64,000 nt of DNA from Pseudoips prasinana (Eukaryota > Arthropoda > Insecta > Lepidoptera > Nolidae), in assembly GCA_951640165.1 (NCBI GenBank), contig OX621259.1:5766001-5830000 (forward strand). The letters are read 5' to 3'. The translations under genes and the position numbers were made by a program. This document shows positions 39,144 through 50,040 of this stretch, piece by piece. The notes beneath the pieces were generated by a model, which worked only from the letters and a program-made list of their open reading frames with translations, did no database searches and was not told the origin of the DNA. Numbering within the stretch: the stretch's first letter is position 1; every line of letters starts with the position of its first letter.

Positions 39144-39600
39144 AATCAATTCATCATCATCATATCAGCCAAAAGACGTCCACGGCTGGACAAAAGTCCT
39201 ACGCTGCCCGCATCCAGCGACCTTTTCAAGATCGTTGGTCCACCTTGTAGGTGGCCTGCCCAAGCTGCGTCTTCCGGTGCGTGGTCGCCACTCAAGAACT
39301 TTTCTGCCCCATCGGCCGTAGGTTCTACGAGTTATGTGCCCCGCCCACTGCCACTTCAGTTTGGTAATGCTTTGAGCTATGTCCGCTACTTTGGTTCGCC
39401 TGCGGATTTCCACGTTTTCTATTCGATCACGCAGCGATACTCCCAACATAACCATCTTCTTTGCTCTTTGGGTGACTTTGAGCCTTCTGATGCGACGTCT
39501 CTGTTCCATATGTCATCACTGGTAACACGCACTGTTCGAAGACTTTCGACTTAATACGCTCTGGTATTTGGGACGTGAAGATATTACGTAGCTTCCCGAA
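39144..39600 (-). pseudogene. RTE-type LINE ORF C-terminus
   Basis: The minus-strand ORF 39509-39165 (114 codons) carries the hallmark RTE C-terminal blocks: QRAKKMVMLGVSLRDRI, then RRTKVADIAQSITKLKWQWA, GHITRRT-GRWG, VLEWRPRTGRRS-GRPPTRW, and the end FVQPWTSFG. The usual stretch around the last block is shortened by a deletion, and the RT core is missing. In RTE proteins this region lies after the RT domain and probably helps RNA/DNA binding. Confidence 0.8.
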
Positions 39601-39865
39601 TAACAATTAAAGTATATATATTTTTATAGATTTTTAAATAGTCTCCGTAATGGCATGAAAAATGGCCCTATCTCAGCTACCTAGTAGTACATTTCTGCAG
39701 TGTTAGTCTTTATGTTCTGGTTAGTGTAATAAAAAATAAAAGACAAATTATTTTAAAAGGTATATTTTACAACCGCCCCTTTTACCTTAACACCACAGGA
39801 TTACAAGTTAATTTCATACCAATCAAAAGGCAGATTTCATAATTGTATAGAACCAATTTGAGGTA
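39601..39865. other. Unassigned spacer
   Basis: No feature seen. Confidence 0.3.
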
Positions 39866-40000
39866 CACACGCCAGCACATCCAGCTACTCCAATGTGTCA
39901 AATTTCTTTTATAGATTTTCAACTTTATCACAAAAGCATAAGGTTCACTTTCAACTGGGGATATTTGACAAATTGGGGTAGCTTGATGTGCTGGTGTCTG
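39866..40000. mobile_element. Palindromic MITE, copy 5
   Basis: TA on both sides (39864-39865, 40001-40002). Same centre orientation as copies 1 and 6. Confidence 0.85.
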
Positions 40001-40159
40001 TACATCAAGGAATAGTCAAATGAACCGTCAATTTAATATCATATTTCCAGGGGCGTGTAACAGATCCGTTTGTAATGCCGACATGTCCCAATTTGTATGA
40101 TAAATGACACTGTCTACTCGCAACAGATTGGGCCACACCTCGTATTCTAATATCTTGAC

Positions 40160-40495
40160 TGGCCTGTTGGTGTATTGGTTAGTGACCTTTACTGTTAAGT
40201 CAGAGGTCATAGGTTCGATCCCCACTGAGACCAATCTTTTCGTGATGAGTGCACGTGGGGCGCAGCGGCTAAGACAGTCGCCTCGCCGCTTCGTGTCCTG
40301 GGTTTGATTCCCGCGCAGTACAACTATTTGAGTCGCCCACAAATAGCTGTTCTCAGTTTGGATGTTATTAGTGTCCGTCTCTTATATGTTTGTAAATTAT
40401 CCCGCGACACAGAGATTATAAAATTTAGTGCAGGCGTTGTCTTAAAATTGTTATGTATCTAAGTGTGATTTATCTATATAAGTATGTTTATCAGC
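40160..40495 (+). mobile_element. SINE-O split by SINE-N
   Basis: A fourth tRNA-like head, TTGGTGTATTGGTTAGTGAC with B box GGTTCGATCCCC (40160-40243), then SINE-N (40244-40450, GCACGTGGGGCGCAGCGGCT), then the SINE-O continuation (TTATCTATATAAGTATGT). Confidence 0.65.
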
Positions 40496-40745
40496 TGGCC
40501 AATCTGTCAAGCTTACAGCTAGATACTCTCACCAATCCGTAAGTCATTGGCAAGGTTAAGCAACTAGGGTCACGATCAATCCATAGACGGGGATTATTTT
40601 TTGAGTACCTCCGTGCTTTGGAGGGCTCTTTAAATTGTCGGTCCCGGTTGTAGCCATTAGGCAACAGACGATAAGCCATATCAGAGGCCTAAAGGGCGGC
40701 TTGAAGAACTCTGACACTAGGGTAATCACTGCCCGTACGATAAGT
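40496..40745 (-). repeat. Repeat H, copy 3
   Basis: Complement of 10618-10868, including the CACTGCCCGTACGATA edge. It contains an extra GATTATTTTTTGAG segment. Confidence 0.65.
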
Positions 40746-40754
40746 AAGTATCTT

Positions 40755-40802
40755 AAAATTACAAAATTAATATGTAGTACTACATATTAATTTTGTAATT
40801 TT
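40755..40802. repeat. Perfect 48-bp palindrome plus third repeat
   Basis: Left arm 40755-40778 and right arm 40779-40802 are exactly complementary with no spacer. A further direct copy of AAATTACAAAATTAATATG follows at 40804-40822. Confidence 0.85.
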
Positions 40803-40824
40803 CAAATTACAAAATTAATATGGA

Positions 40825-41350
40825 TGTTATGGATTTTCGCAAAGTAATGGCTGATTCCATTACTTATTTAATTAGTCCTAATCGAAAACAGCCGCGTTAG
40901 AACGATGCAAATATACACCAACACTGTACGCAAAACCATTTTCCAGTGTTATCGGCACGCATTGCCATTAAGAGAATGATAATGTAGCTAACATTCACTT
41001 TTATTGCAATCATAACACTACCAAACATTACTTCTTAGTTTATCTTGTGAGTACAGTTAGCAACAAAAGTGACTTCATAGAATATCGTTCTGTAATCGCA
41101 TGAGACTATTGGGGTCTAAGGCGATTTCCATACTGCCCCGTTTGATACAACGTAGTGCGTAAGTGCGTGTTCTAACGTTCCTTGTATCTCCGGTTTTATA
41201 GAAAACACGCAGAGTCCAACACACAGAACAGATACTTAGTGGTCAAATAAGTTTGCTATTGTCAGCAAAGTATGCATATTTGTGACGAGCGAAGCGACCC
41301 CTCACTCGATTATTAAAATATAAATACCCGCAACCTTATTTTATATACAT
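40825..41350. other. Unassigned spacer
   Basis: No ORF or repeat match supported. Confidence 0.3.
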
Positions 41351-42657
41351 TCAGTCAAAAAAGTATCAGGAATGGATGATTCGTTTATGGTTCCAATTTA
41401 AAAAAAATGTTTTTTTTGTTGTTGTTAGATTGGCACAACTGTTTTCCATTTTGGCGTGGAGTTTGGGTTGCATCTGTTATTTATATTAAACACAGTGCTG
41501 GTTTTAGTAATATCATTGCGAATTGTATATAAATTGTATTGCGAATTTCATAATGGACAAAAATATCGAACAAAGAGTTTGTCTTAAATTTTGCATCGCT
41601 AATGGAATTTCGTGTTCACTGAAAATGTTACAGAAGGCTTACGGTGAATCGACTTTATAAAAAACTCGTGCTTATGAGTGGTTCAAAGCGTTCAAAAGCG
41701 GTCGAGATGTGATGAAAGATTTGCCTCGCTCTGGTAGGCCATCAACGTCTGCAACTGAAGTTAACATCGCAAAAGTGAAGGAAATAGTGACTGAAAATCC
41801 TCATTCAACTCTGAAAGAGATAGCCGCCGAACTTTCTGTATCTCACGAGTCGATTCGTACCATTTTAACTAATCATTTGGGTATGAAACATGTTGCCGCT
41901 CGGCTAGTCCCAAAAGATCTGAATTTTCTCCAAAAACTCAATCGCATGAAAGTCGCTGAGGACATGGTACAACGAGTCAATTCCGACCCAACATTCATGA
42001 AACGCATTGTTACTGGTGACGAGACGTGGGTTTACGAGTTTGACATGCAAACTAGTCAACAAGCTTCGGAGTGGCGCCTTCCAACTGAACCGAAACCGAA
42101 AAAACCACGCCAAAGTCAAAGTCATGTTGACGGTTTTCTTTGACTATCGCGGTGTTGTGCACTCTGAATTCTTACCGGAATGTCAAACGGTAAATAAAGA
42201 ATATTATTTGAGCGTTATGCGGCGTTTAAGAGAGCAAATTCGACGAAAAAGGCCAGATTTGTGGAAAGAAAATTCTTGGATTTTGCACCACAATAATGCG
42301 CCTTCGCACAAGGCCATCATTGTGAACGCTTTTTTGACCAAACACTCAACAAATACCATCCAGCCACCACCATATTCACCAGATATGGCTCCAGCTGACT
42401 TCTTTCTTTTTCCTAAACTCAAATGACCACTTCGTGGTACCCGTTTTCAATCGGTAGAAGACATAAAGGAGAATTCGCGGCGAGAACTGAACTCGATTCC
42501 GAAAGCAGCGTTTAAAAAATGTTTTGATGAATAGGTTATTCGTTGGCGTAAGTGTATCGTTTCTGAAGGAGCATACTTTGAAGGCGATAAAATAAATTTG
42601 GATGAATAACAAACATTTTGTATATTATTGATCTTTTCCCGGTACTTTCTTGACAGA
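41351..42657 (+). mobile_element. mariner-family transposon, defective
   Basis: Terminal inverted repeats TCAGTCAAAAAAGTATCAGG (41351-41370) and, at the right end, the complement of CTGTCAAGAAAGTACCGGGA (42637-42656). About 1.3 kb, the standard mariner size. It encloses a dead transposase. Confidence 0.85.
41553..42609 (+). pseudogene. mariner transposase, dead copy
   Basis: Starts at ATG 41553 (MDKNIEQRVCLKF). The first helix-turn-helix region is followed by a stop (TAA 41658-41660) just before the conserved KTRAYEWFKAFKSGR. Then come the PRSGRPST linker (the family's RSGRP hook), a second helix-turn-helix (STLKEIAAELSVSHESIRTI), GDETWVYEF with the first aspartate, a frameshift near 42110-42125, DYRGVVH, and HHNNAPSH where the second aspartate is asparagine. 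YSPDMAPADFFLF has the third aspartate at the D34D spacing. Further stops: TGA 42424-42426 and a TAG near 42531. Three stops, a frameshift and the active-site change make it inactive. The last codons end at TAA 42607-42609. Confidence 0.92.
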
Positions 42658-42894
42658 GTAGTATCTACATATAAGTTTTAGATGTAATATATAAATAAAT
42701 TTAGAAATTATATATATTTTTGTACACGTCTGTTTTTGTTCTATTACACAGACATAAAAGAAACTACCGTCTGAGGTATAGGCTCGGCCTAGTTTAGACG
42801 TTAGTGTTCACTTAGAATAATGTCTTAAGTATAGAAACATACTCTTAGATTAAGAACAGTGTAAACTTATCACTTACGTCAATAAAGATGTTTT

Positions 42895-43945
42895 TTAAAC
42901 TAATATTCTTATTTTTAACACAACATACAAAAGCAATCCAATAATTAATTGCGTAATGAACGGAGAAGCAGTTAAACAGGCTAACTTTGTGAAGTTTTTA
43001 GGAATTCACATAGATAGCCATTTAAACTGGAAACAAGAGTTAATACATTTGGAGAAGACTATCAGCTCAGCCTGTTACGTTTTAAGAAGTCTTAGAGATG
43101 TGGTGGACATGAGATATCTAAAAATGGTAGGTATATTATGCGTTAATTGAGTCGAGGCTGAGATACAGCATTCTTTTCTGGGGAGGAAGCTATGACTATA
43201 ACCTAAAAAAAGCTTTTGTGTTACAGAAAAGAGCAATAAGGACTATAGTCAGGATTCGACAACAGGAGTCATGTAAACCGTATTTTAGTGACTTAAAAAT
43301 ACTGACTGTCCCTGGTCTATACATCTTAGTCTTACTGAGTCATCTTGCTAAATATGTCCATGAATATGAGACGGAAGAAGAAAGGCGGATAAGAGAGGAA
43401 TCAAGGAGGAAGGATCTGCCAACGAAAATTGTGCCCCGTCTTGATATTTACAAACATAGTGCCTATTATCAATCAATTAATATATTTAATAAATTGCCAA
43501 AACAGATAAAGAGCTTACTCTATACCAAGGACTTTCAAAATACACTCAAAAAATTCTTGTTGAATCAATGTTGCTATAATATTAATGATAATCTAGTAGA
43601 TGAATAAATATACTTTTACATTGTATTTTGAAATTGTAATTACCTATATAATTTTTAATTTGACATCACAATTAATTATTAAATAAAATTGACATTTTCC
43701 GTGCTAGCTTTATTAGGACTTACAATGTTGACTAATTACTAATCTCTTTGACTACTACTCGTATATATTTAACTATACTAATAACTATGATTGTGTGTTT
43801 TTACTATAATTATTGTTTGTAATATTGTGTGTAACATGTAAATCTAAAATAACACAAAAATTATATGTAATTAGGTTTAAAATATTCAGACACGATGTAA
43901 AAATTGTTATTGAATTGAATAAAATTGAAAAATTGAAAAATTATT
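42895..43945 (+). pseudogene. Jockey/CR1-type LINE ORF2 C-terminus and tail
   Basis: Begins within the RT thumb: VKFLGIHIDSHLNWKQEL (42956-43150 frame), a frame change near 43130, then YYALIESRLRYSILFWGGSY, LQKRAIRTIVRIRQQESC, FSDLKILTVPGLYI, and the terminal IFNKLPKQIKSL ... FLLNQCCYNINDNL with a stop at 43605-43607. These are the standard blocks C-terminal to the RT catalytic centre. The 3' UTR runs to an ATTGAAAA-type repeat (43915-43945). One frameshift; relatively well preserved, so a younger insertion than most LINE tails here. Confidence 0.82.
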
Positions 43946-44578
43946 TATGCATCTGCATGAACGACTTACAAGCATCATGCACTCACGCACTACGCTGCAT
44001 CATGCGGGGCGGAGTGCCAATCGCTTTACTATTGGGGTCTAAATCGAATGCATCTGTAGCTATAATAATTTATTTGACGGGCTAGTTGGCGTGGTTGGTA
44101 AATGTTTGCGTTTCACGCCGCAGTGGTGAGTTTGCTTCCCACCCAGAACAGATATTTGTGTGCATGAACATGTATGTTTGTCCTCTGTCTTGGTCTGGGT
44201 GTAATCTGATAAGAAAACACGTTATTCAGCTACCATATAACACGTATATTCAACTCTTCAGGATTGCACCATTACGACACTTATCCAACTTAAACTAAAC
44301 TTATTCACTTCAGCATTATAATAAATGAAGGTACACACAACACACGATACTTATTAACAACGTTTCGGTTCCAGCGCTCTGTGAGAACTCCGAACTTTGC
44401 AGCCATTCCAAATGTCATGAACGGGAATGAACTGAATGCATCGGCCATTCCGCTCATTCACCTCTTTTGGACAGATTATATCCTTTTAATAAATATTAAA
44501 TTACATACAAAGCAAAATCATACCTTTTTAAGTAAACAAATCACCAATGATGTTACCAATTATTTGGAAATCATAACA

Positions 44579-45048
44579 AATCTATACATAATAATATAAT
44601 AAAATCGTAGGAAAGTTGAAACTGTACAGACGCCAGCACATCCACAGCTATCCCAATCTGTCAAATTTCTTTTATAGATTTTCAACTTTATCACAAAAGC
44701 ATAAGGTTCACTTTCAATTGGGGAAATTTGACAGATTGGGGTAGCTTGATGTGCTGGCGTCTGTACATTAAATATTATTTTTAAAAGATAGTTGGGGCGT
44801 GATCTACATACGATATCGAAGCCAAAAATATCGTTTTTAGAATTTTTGTCTGTGTGACTGTTTGTCTGTATGTATGTCCGAGCTAAACTCAAAAAGTACT
44901 GCATGGATTTACTTTAAATTTTGCATGAATATTACTAAGAGGTCGGGTCAACATATAGGCTACATATTATCACGCAATCACCTACGAGGTAGGAGCTGTG
45001 ATAATTTATACAATTTAACGCGAGTAAAACCGCAGGGCACAGCTAGTT
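44579..45048 (-). repeat. Repeat E, minus copy with MITE inside
   Basis: On minus it begins CTAGCTGTGCCCTGCGGTTT and ends TATGTATAGATT. The palindromic MITE at 44627-44763 interrupts it at a TA. Intact plus copies at 52736 and 59224 show the unoccupied site. Confidence 0.75.
44627..44763. mobile_element. Palindromic MITE, copy 6
   Basis: TA at 44625-44626 and 44764-44765. The uninterrupted homologue near 59491-59510 reads AATGTACAGTTTCGAC, confirming insertion at TA with duplication of TA. Confidence 0.92.
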
Positions 45049-45226
45049 TATCTATATAAGTATGTAGTATTATCATATTACAAACTCTGCTTAGTATGGG
45101 ATCAGATGACCGTGTGTAAATAATGTCCCAAGATGTTATTATAAAAAAAACACTGTAAAGAGCTTCTAAATTTGTTATAATAAATAAAAAAAATATATAC
45201 ATTCACCTACTAACTAATTGAACTTG

Positions 45227-46572
45227 TGTCAATCTACAGAAAATATTCATGAAAATTATTATTTTGCATTTGATTCTAAATTGCTACGTAACTTAATGAA
45301 CTTAAACGGCTAAAGTCTGCCTAGACGTGTTATCTACAAAATTAGTGAGCGTTATAATAAAAATATTCACCAAGTAAGCATTTCGTAGTGATAGTCCTTC
45401 AAAATTATTTAATTATTTTGTTTTTGATAATTATAAATGAATATAATTGCTAATGGTTTTTTTGGTATAAGTAATAATGTATAATAAATAATAATGTAAA
45501 TGTATAAAAATAACAATAATATTGTGTCAGTAGTGTGAAGTGTGTCACAAATTGGTTAATATTTTGAGTTAAATATACCTACCTAGTTTGTAAGTACAAC
45601 ATTTGTGTGCCATTTACAATATGGCAAATGTGTGAAACTTATATAATGTAAACAATAACACCTGTATTCACCACATTTATACAAATAAAGATTTATGATT
45701 TATTTATTAAAACCAAGTGTATTAACTATATTACTAAAAAATGTGCAACCTTCAAGAAGCCAGCCTATTATTTTTTAAATCCCAGCAACACAATTGTGGC
45801 TCCTCTGGTGTTGCGAGTGTCCATGGGCGGCGGTGATCACTTACCATCAGGTGATCCACATGCTCGTTTGCCATCCTATTTTATAAAAAAAAGGAGTTGA
45901 CGAAATTAAACTGTGAGTAATACAAAACGATTTTATAGATGTCACTTCATTTGATTGTGGTTACAATAAAATGAAATGACAACTATGTAATAAAACTGTT
46001 TTCGTATTGAATAAAATATCCTGAGTCAATATGTAAAACTATGTATAAAAAAAATGTGAGATCTTAAAGTAGGTTAGATTTGACTCGGTCAGTTTTTATC
46101 AGAATTAAAATATATATATATATATATATATATATACACGTTGAATAACTTGGAATGAAAACTGGCCCAATCAAATCTAACCTACTTAAAGATGTCACAT
46201 ATTTTTTTAAATAACAGCAATAATATATAACTCAAAAATATTAACCAATTTGTGACACACCTCACACTACTGACACAATATTATTGTTATTTTTACACAT
46301 TTACATTATTATTTATTATACATTATTACTTACACCAGAAAGACATTCACAATTAAGTATATTCATCTAAAATGATCAAAAACTAAATAATTTTGAAGGA
46401 CAATCACTACGAAATGTTTACTTGGTGAATATTTTTATTATAACGCTCACTAATTTTGTAGATAACACGTCTAGGCAAACTTAAGCCGTTTAAGTTCATT
46501 AAGTTACGTAGCAATTTAGAATCAAATGCCAAACAATAATTTTCATGAATATTTTCTGCAGATTGACAACCT
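45227..46572. repeat. Large foldback, arms of about 360 bp
   Basis: The left arm 45227-45590 is complementary to the right arm about 46215-46572; both outer ends read TGTCAATCT-CAGAAAATATT. A second inner inverted pair (AAAGTAGGTTAGATTTGA at about 46065 and its complement near 46172) encloses a (TA)n run at 46108-46136. The left side carries extra DNA including a LINE tail (45735-45893). Possibly a long-TIR DNA element or a palindromic duplication. Confidence 0.75.
45735..45893 (+). mobile_element. Jockey-type LINE tail inside the foldback
   Basis: ACCTTCAAGAAGCCAGCCTA, GGTGTTGCGAGTGTCCATGG and CACTTACCATCAGGTGATCC, the last 150 bases of the element type at 56366-56994. Confidence 0.75.
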
Positions 46573-46591
46573 ACAACAGGCTCTGGTCTCT

Positions 46592-46642
46592 CACAATGTT
46601 ATGTCACATAGTACTATATGTACTATGTGACATAACATTGTG
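46592..46642. repeat. Perfect 23-bp inverted duplication
   Basis: Arms 46592-46614 and 46620-46642, centre TATAT. No relation to a known element end. Confidence 0.85.
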
Positions 46643-47129
46643 TAATACCACATAATAACTAACATATAACCATTGTGAAGAGAAAATAAAATTTATTTTG
46701 ATTATTTTGATTTTGATAATTATAGGTATCCTATAACGCAAAGAAATAGAGTTAAATACTCGTTAATAATGTTATTTTTGTCTATAAATACATATTTGAG
46801 CGTTTCTCAAAAAAATTGTACCTTTTCTCAGAAGTTATGCTGAAATTTAAATATTGAAATATACTTGATTTCTTTATTTTAAGCTATGGGTAAATGCCTA
46901 AAGTTTAGTAATATAAGGTATGTTTTGAGATTTAAAACGTAAATAAATAGCAAAATCCATAAAAACAGACCCAAGGTGGAGAAAAATTCTTATTTGGTTA
47001 CCTTCATTCGTTTACGTAAATTTATTGTAGAAACCAATTACCGGAATATTTATTGAATTAAATGTGATAATAAAACAACATTCAACTTGTTTTTCAGTCA
47101 ATCACTCTATATTAATATGCAAATCTTAA
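46643..47129. other. Unassigned AT-rich spacer
   Basis: No feature supported. Confidence 0.3.
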
Positions 47130-47405
47130 ATTAAAGGCGGTATTATTCCCTTACTGCTGTGTGGTGACGGCGACAAATATCAGAATCAGAATATCATCAC
47201 CCCATCTCATCCCGTGGGGGCCGTAGAAGTCGACCCGAGGGAATATCTACCAGAGGACGGGAAGCAGCTTCCTTCTGAGTACTACGACCATCATACTGCG
47301 ATCGCCAACCCGCCTGCCAAGCGTGGCGATTATGGCATATCCCCTCAAGATGATTCTTGAGGGAGGCTTGTCCAGCAGTGGACTTATTTAAGCTGTAATG
47401 ATGAT
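47130..47405 (+). mobile_element. LINE 3' tail (same type as 22755-22990)
   Basis: GTGGTGACGGCGACAAATAT, ATATCATCACCCCATCTCAT, GGCGATTATGGCATATCCCC and GTCCAGCAGTGGACTTATTT, ending ATGATGATTATT. Confidence 0.6.
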
Positions 47406-48263
47406 TATTTCCTTTACGTTACTATTCGGTCACAACTCTTGTTTAACTTTACATTATTGACCCTACTTTATTTTGTATTAAAATAGTGTATATATACATA
47501 ATGCTAAGACTAACCATATATTTTAGTTTTTATCACAAAAATGTATTTATGTTAAAAATATATAAATAAAGAAAATAAATATGCGTCTGCTTTTACGGGA
47601 CAGTAACAAAATAGAAATCTGGAAACAAAATAGGATTTCTTAAGCCTGGACTTCACAGTTGTGCAAATAATTATATTTGACTTAAATATATTGATAGAGG
47701 AACCTTTGTCAGGAAACATTTATATTTCGTAATAATCTAATAATAATAAACACTGACCGATTAGACAAATTTAAAGGATTTTAAAAATTCTAGGACTATA
47801 TATTGTTAGCATGAATATTACTCTCAATCAATCTCTATACATATATTTATAAATGTTTATTATTTTTATTTTTTTATTCGTTTTCTATAATAGTAATCTC
47901 TATATTAGTTTTCTTAACTTAATTAGTTTAACTTTTTTTGGAGGTGTATTTTTGTTTATTCTTTCTAAGTTATTTTAAAATATAAATATAATATTTAATT
48001 TTATTAAAACTGATAAAATTACATCGTCATAATTATACTCAAAATCAGGCAGTCAATACTCTGCCTAACAATTTCCTATTTTGTTATTCACTTTCCATTT
48101 ATACGTTACTCAAGAGTAACAAAAAAAGAGGTAACGAATTAAGGTTACAAAAATTATTAAAATTGTTTACGCGCACAACTCTAGCTAGTACTCGTTTAGG
48201 ATTTGACTTTCGAAATCAAGATAAAGAGCTTTAATGGTACTCGAGGAGAAATAAAATATAAAA
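47406..48263. other. AT-rich spacer
   Basis: Long stretch of very high AT without supported ORFs, terminal repeats or matches within the window. Confidence 0.35.
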
Positions 48264-48512
48264 TTGGAGCTTAGCTCTGATTGTTGGGTAACAAAGTTAG
48301 GATTTTTTTCGGACCAGCAACCAGGCGGACAATATTCAATGTTCCCGCACGGCACGCAAAAGAAATATCTAAAGTTAAACAATATGAATGCTGATCTTAC
48401 TAATGCTGCCACTAAGACATATTTATACCAAATCGGCGTTGATATTTTTCAAAATTACGGTCACAAAAGAAGAAATCTAAAAAGGAACTTTTTATGCGAT
48501 ACAATAAAATAA
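48264..48512 (+). other. Unrecognised 82-codon ORF
   Basis: Opens after a stop in AT-rich DNA and ends at TAA 48510-48512. The protein is protein-like in composition: SDCWVTKLGFFSDQQPGGQY, then NNMNADLTNAATKTYLYQIG, then a basic HKRRNLKRN tail. A possible splice acceptor (TTAG) lies just inside at about 48274. No family recognised. It may be the last exon of a host gene or an old element; it stands out because it is not built from any repeat seen here. Confidence 0.25.
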
Positions 48513-48933
48513 TTATTTATTAAATATATTTGTTCTATAGGACTAAAGATTTATTTATAAATTAATTGGTGTCTTTTATTTCGTAATAAATACATTTAAG
48601 TGATTCTAGAATATCCGGAAGTTCACTCAGTAGAATCGATCGTTTGGGACGGTATGAAATTGGGACACTTCACTTTTCATACAACTAGATTAAAAAGATT
48701 TTTTAAATATTTTTATATTTTATAGATTCTTATTGTATTTATACATTTTTTATTATTTTTACTTAGAGCAATTAACTTACTAATTATATAATTTAGTAGA
48801 AACTAGTAATGATCTATTTTATGTATAGAAAAACAAAATTGAAAATATGGGACAGAGAATAAGATAGAAAGTACAATTTTTTTGAGAAATGCTCATTTGG
48901 ATTGTGCGTAGAACTTGGCACTCATTTACGACG
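48513..48933. other. AT-rich spacer
   Basis: No feature supported. Confidence 0.3.
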
Positions 48934-49025
48934 GTCTCCATAGCCTAGTTGGTAGTGCTCCTGCCTACGATGCTAGTGGTTCTGGGTTCGTATCCCGGTA
49001 AGTGCAAATATTTGTGTTATGAGCA
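48934..49025 (+). mobile_element. SINE-B head fragment
   Basis: CATAGCCTAGTTGGTAGTGC with B-box remnant GGTTCGTATCCC, cut after TGTGTTATGAGCACGTAT. Confidence 0.75.
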
Positions 49026-49316
49026 CGTATATTAGATCTCCATTCTTTTTGCAGCGAAGCCCACAGCCAAGTATAACTTTTGTATTGAACTTGGCTCTCT
49101 TTTTTTACATTTATCTTTTTGGTAAGATGTATTTTCCATCTACCGACTAACAGCGAAATCACATCAGAAGCTTCTCAACAAACTATCGATTTTATAAGAA
49201 TGCTTAATACACCATCAACCATACATTCTTGTATCCATTTTTCCTCCTTAGTAAGAGCAAATCCAAGATAGAAGACAGGTTTTCCTTAGTTACGCGTATC
49301 CCCCATGTAGCCTTAT

Positions 49317-49615
49317 ATTGGCGTGGTTGGCAAATGGTTGCTTTTCACACCGGAAGTCATAGATTCGATTCTTTAAAATAAAATAAAAAAGGGTTTTATT
49401 CACGTAGACTTTAAAAAAGCGCTTGTAAATAGTCAGAACATGTTTGTAGTAATACAGTTATTATTTCTAGTTACTTATTATAGATATTTAGGTACACGGA
49501 ATATTAAAACATTTATACAATTTATTTTATAATGGTAGTGATATTTAACTAGCTTGTATTAAGTTATTGTCAAGGAGATTATGTTGAGGTTTAATTATTG
49601 AAATTTATATTTTTA
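49317..49615. mobile_element. SINE-C head interrupted by LINE-M tail (minus)
   Basis: 49317-49375 is SINE-C head (GGCGTGGTTGGCAAATGGTT to ATTCGATTC). 49378-49615 is the complement of the LINE-M 3' UTR end (GTTTTATTCACGTAGACTTT). Confidence 0.6.
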
Positions 49616-49636
49616 CCAAAAAATTCCCAAGTGGAA

Positions 49637-50034
49637 AGCCGTCGGTCCTGTACCTGACCTCTTTCCGGTGGTGTCGCTAGTTATCCCATTGGATCATGAG
49701 ACTGATAGATAGTCAAAGTCAAAGTAACTTTATTCCGTAAAAATTTTACATTTATGTGGAATCGGCATATTTTTTTTTACCCTACCGTGCAGCTACTGAG
49801 AAACACTGCCAGAAAATTCAGTAGGAATCCTTTTTTAAAATAAAATATACTTACGATTAATTACAATCATGTGTGTTGACTCAGAACAACTCCATCCCAA
49901 GCACTTTTATCACTTAAATAATCAGATATAAATAATACAGATAGAATAATAGAAAGTGCCCATGTGTTTGCGCACAGACTTGTGCAATATAATATGTCCA
50001 CCGACAGGCCGCAGTGGCCGAAATTCGGCTAGCA
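49637..50034 (+). mobile_element. SINE-A fragment split by a LINE 3' end
   Basis: SINE-A pieces 49637-49712 and 49939-50034 are separated by a minus-strand LINE tail, 49713-49938 (TAACTTTATTCCGTAAAAAT ... ACTTAAATAATCAGA), of the family at 10945-11640. GATAGA-like words flank the insert. Confidence 0.7.
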
Positions 50035-50040
50035 GGACAT

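Larger units (their letters stand above)
44083..45145 (+). mobile_element. SINE-C split by about 0.84 kb containing repeat E and a MITE
   Basis: SINE-C head and middle at 44083-44211 (GGCGTGGTTGGTAAATG ... CTGGGTGTAAT), and its continuation at 45049-45145 (TTATCTATATAAGTATG ... GATGTTATTATA). The break falls at a position that is continuous in the copy at 37560. Confidence 0.7.

Noticed and set aside
39030..39554. 174-codon plus-strand ORF
   Set aside because: It is antisense to the RTE C-terminus (39509-39165 minus), which carries the recognisable motifs.
45227..46572. Long terminal repeats of an LTR retrotransposon
   Set aside because: The repeats are inverted, not direct, lack TG...CA ends, and no gag, pol or primer-binding site is seen between them. 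No LTR retrotransposon was found in the window.
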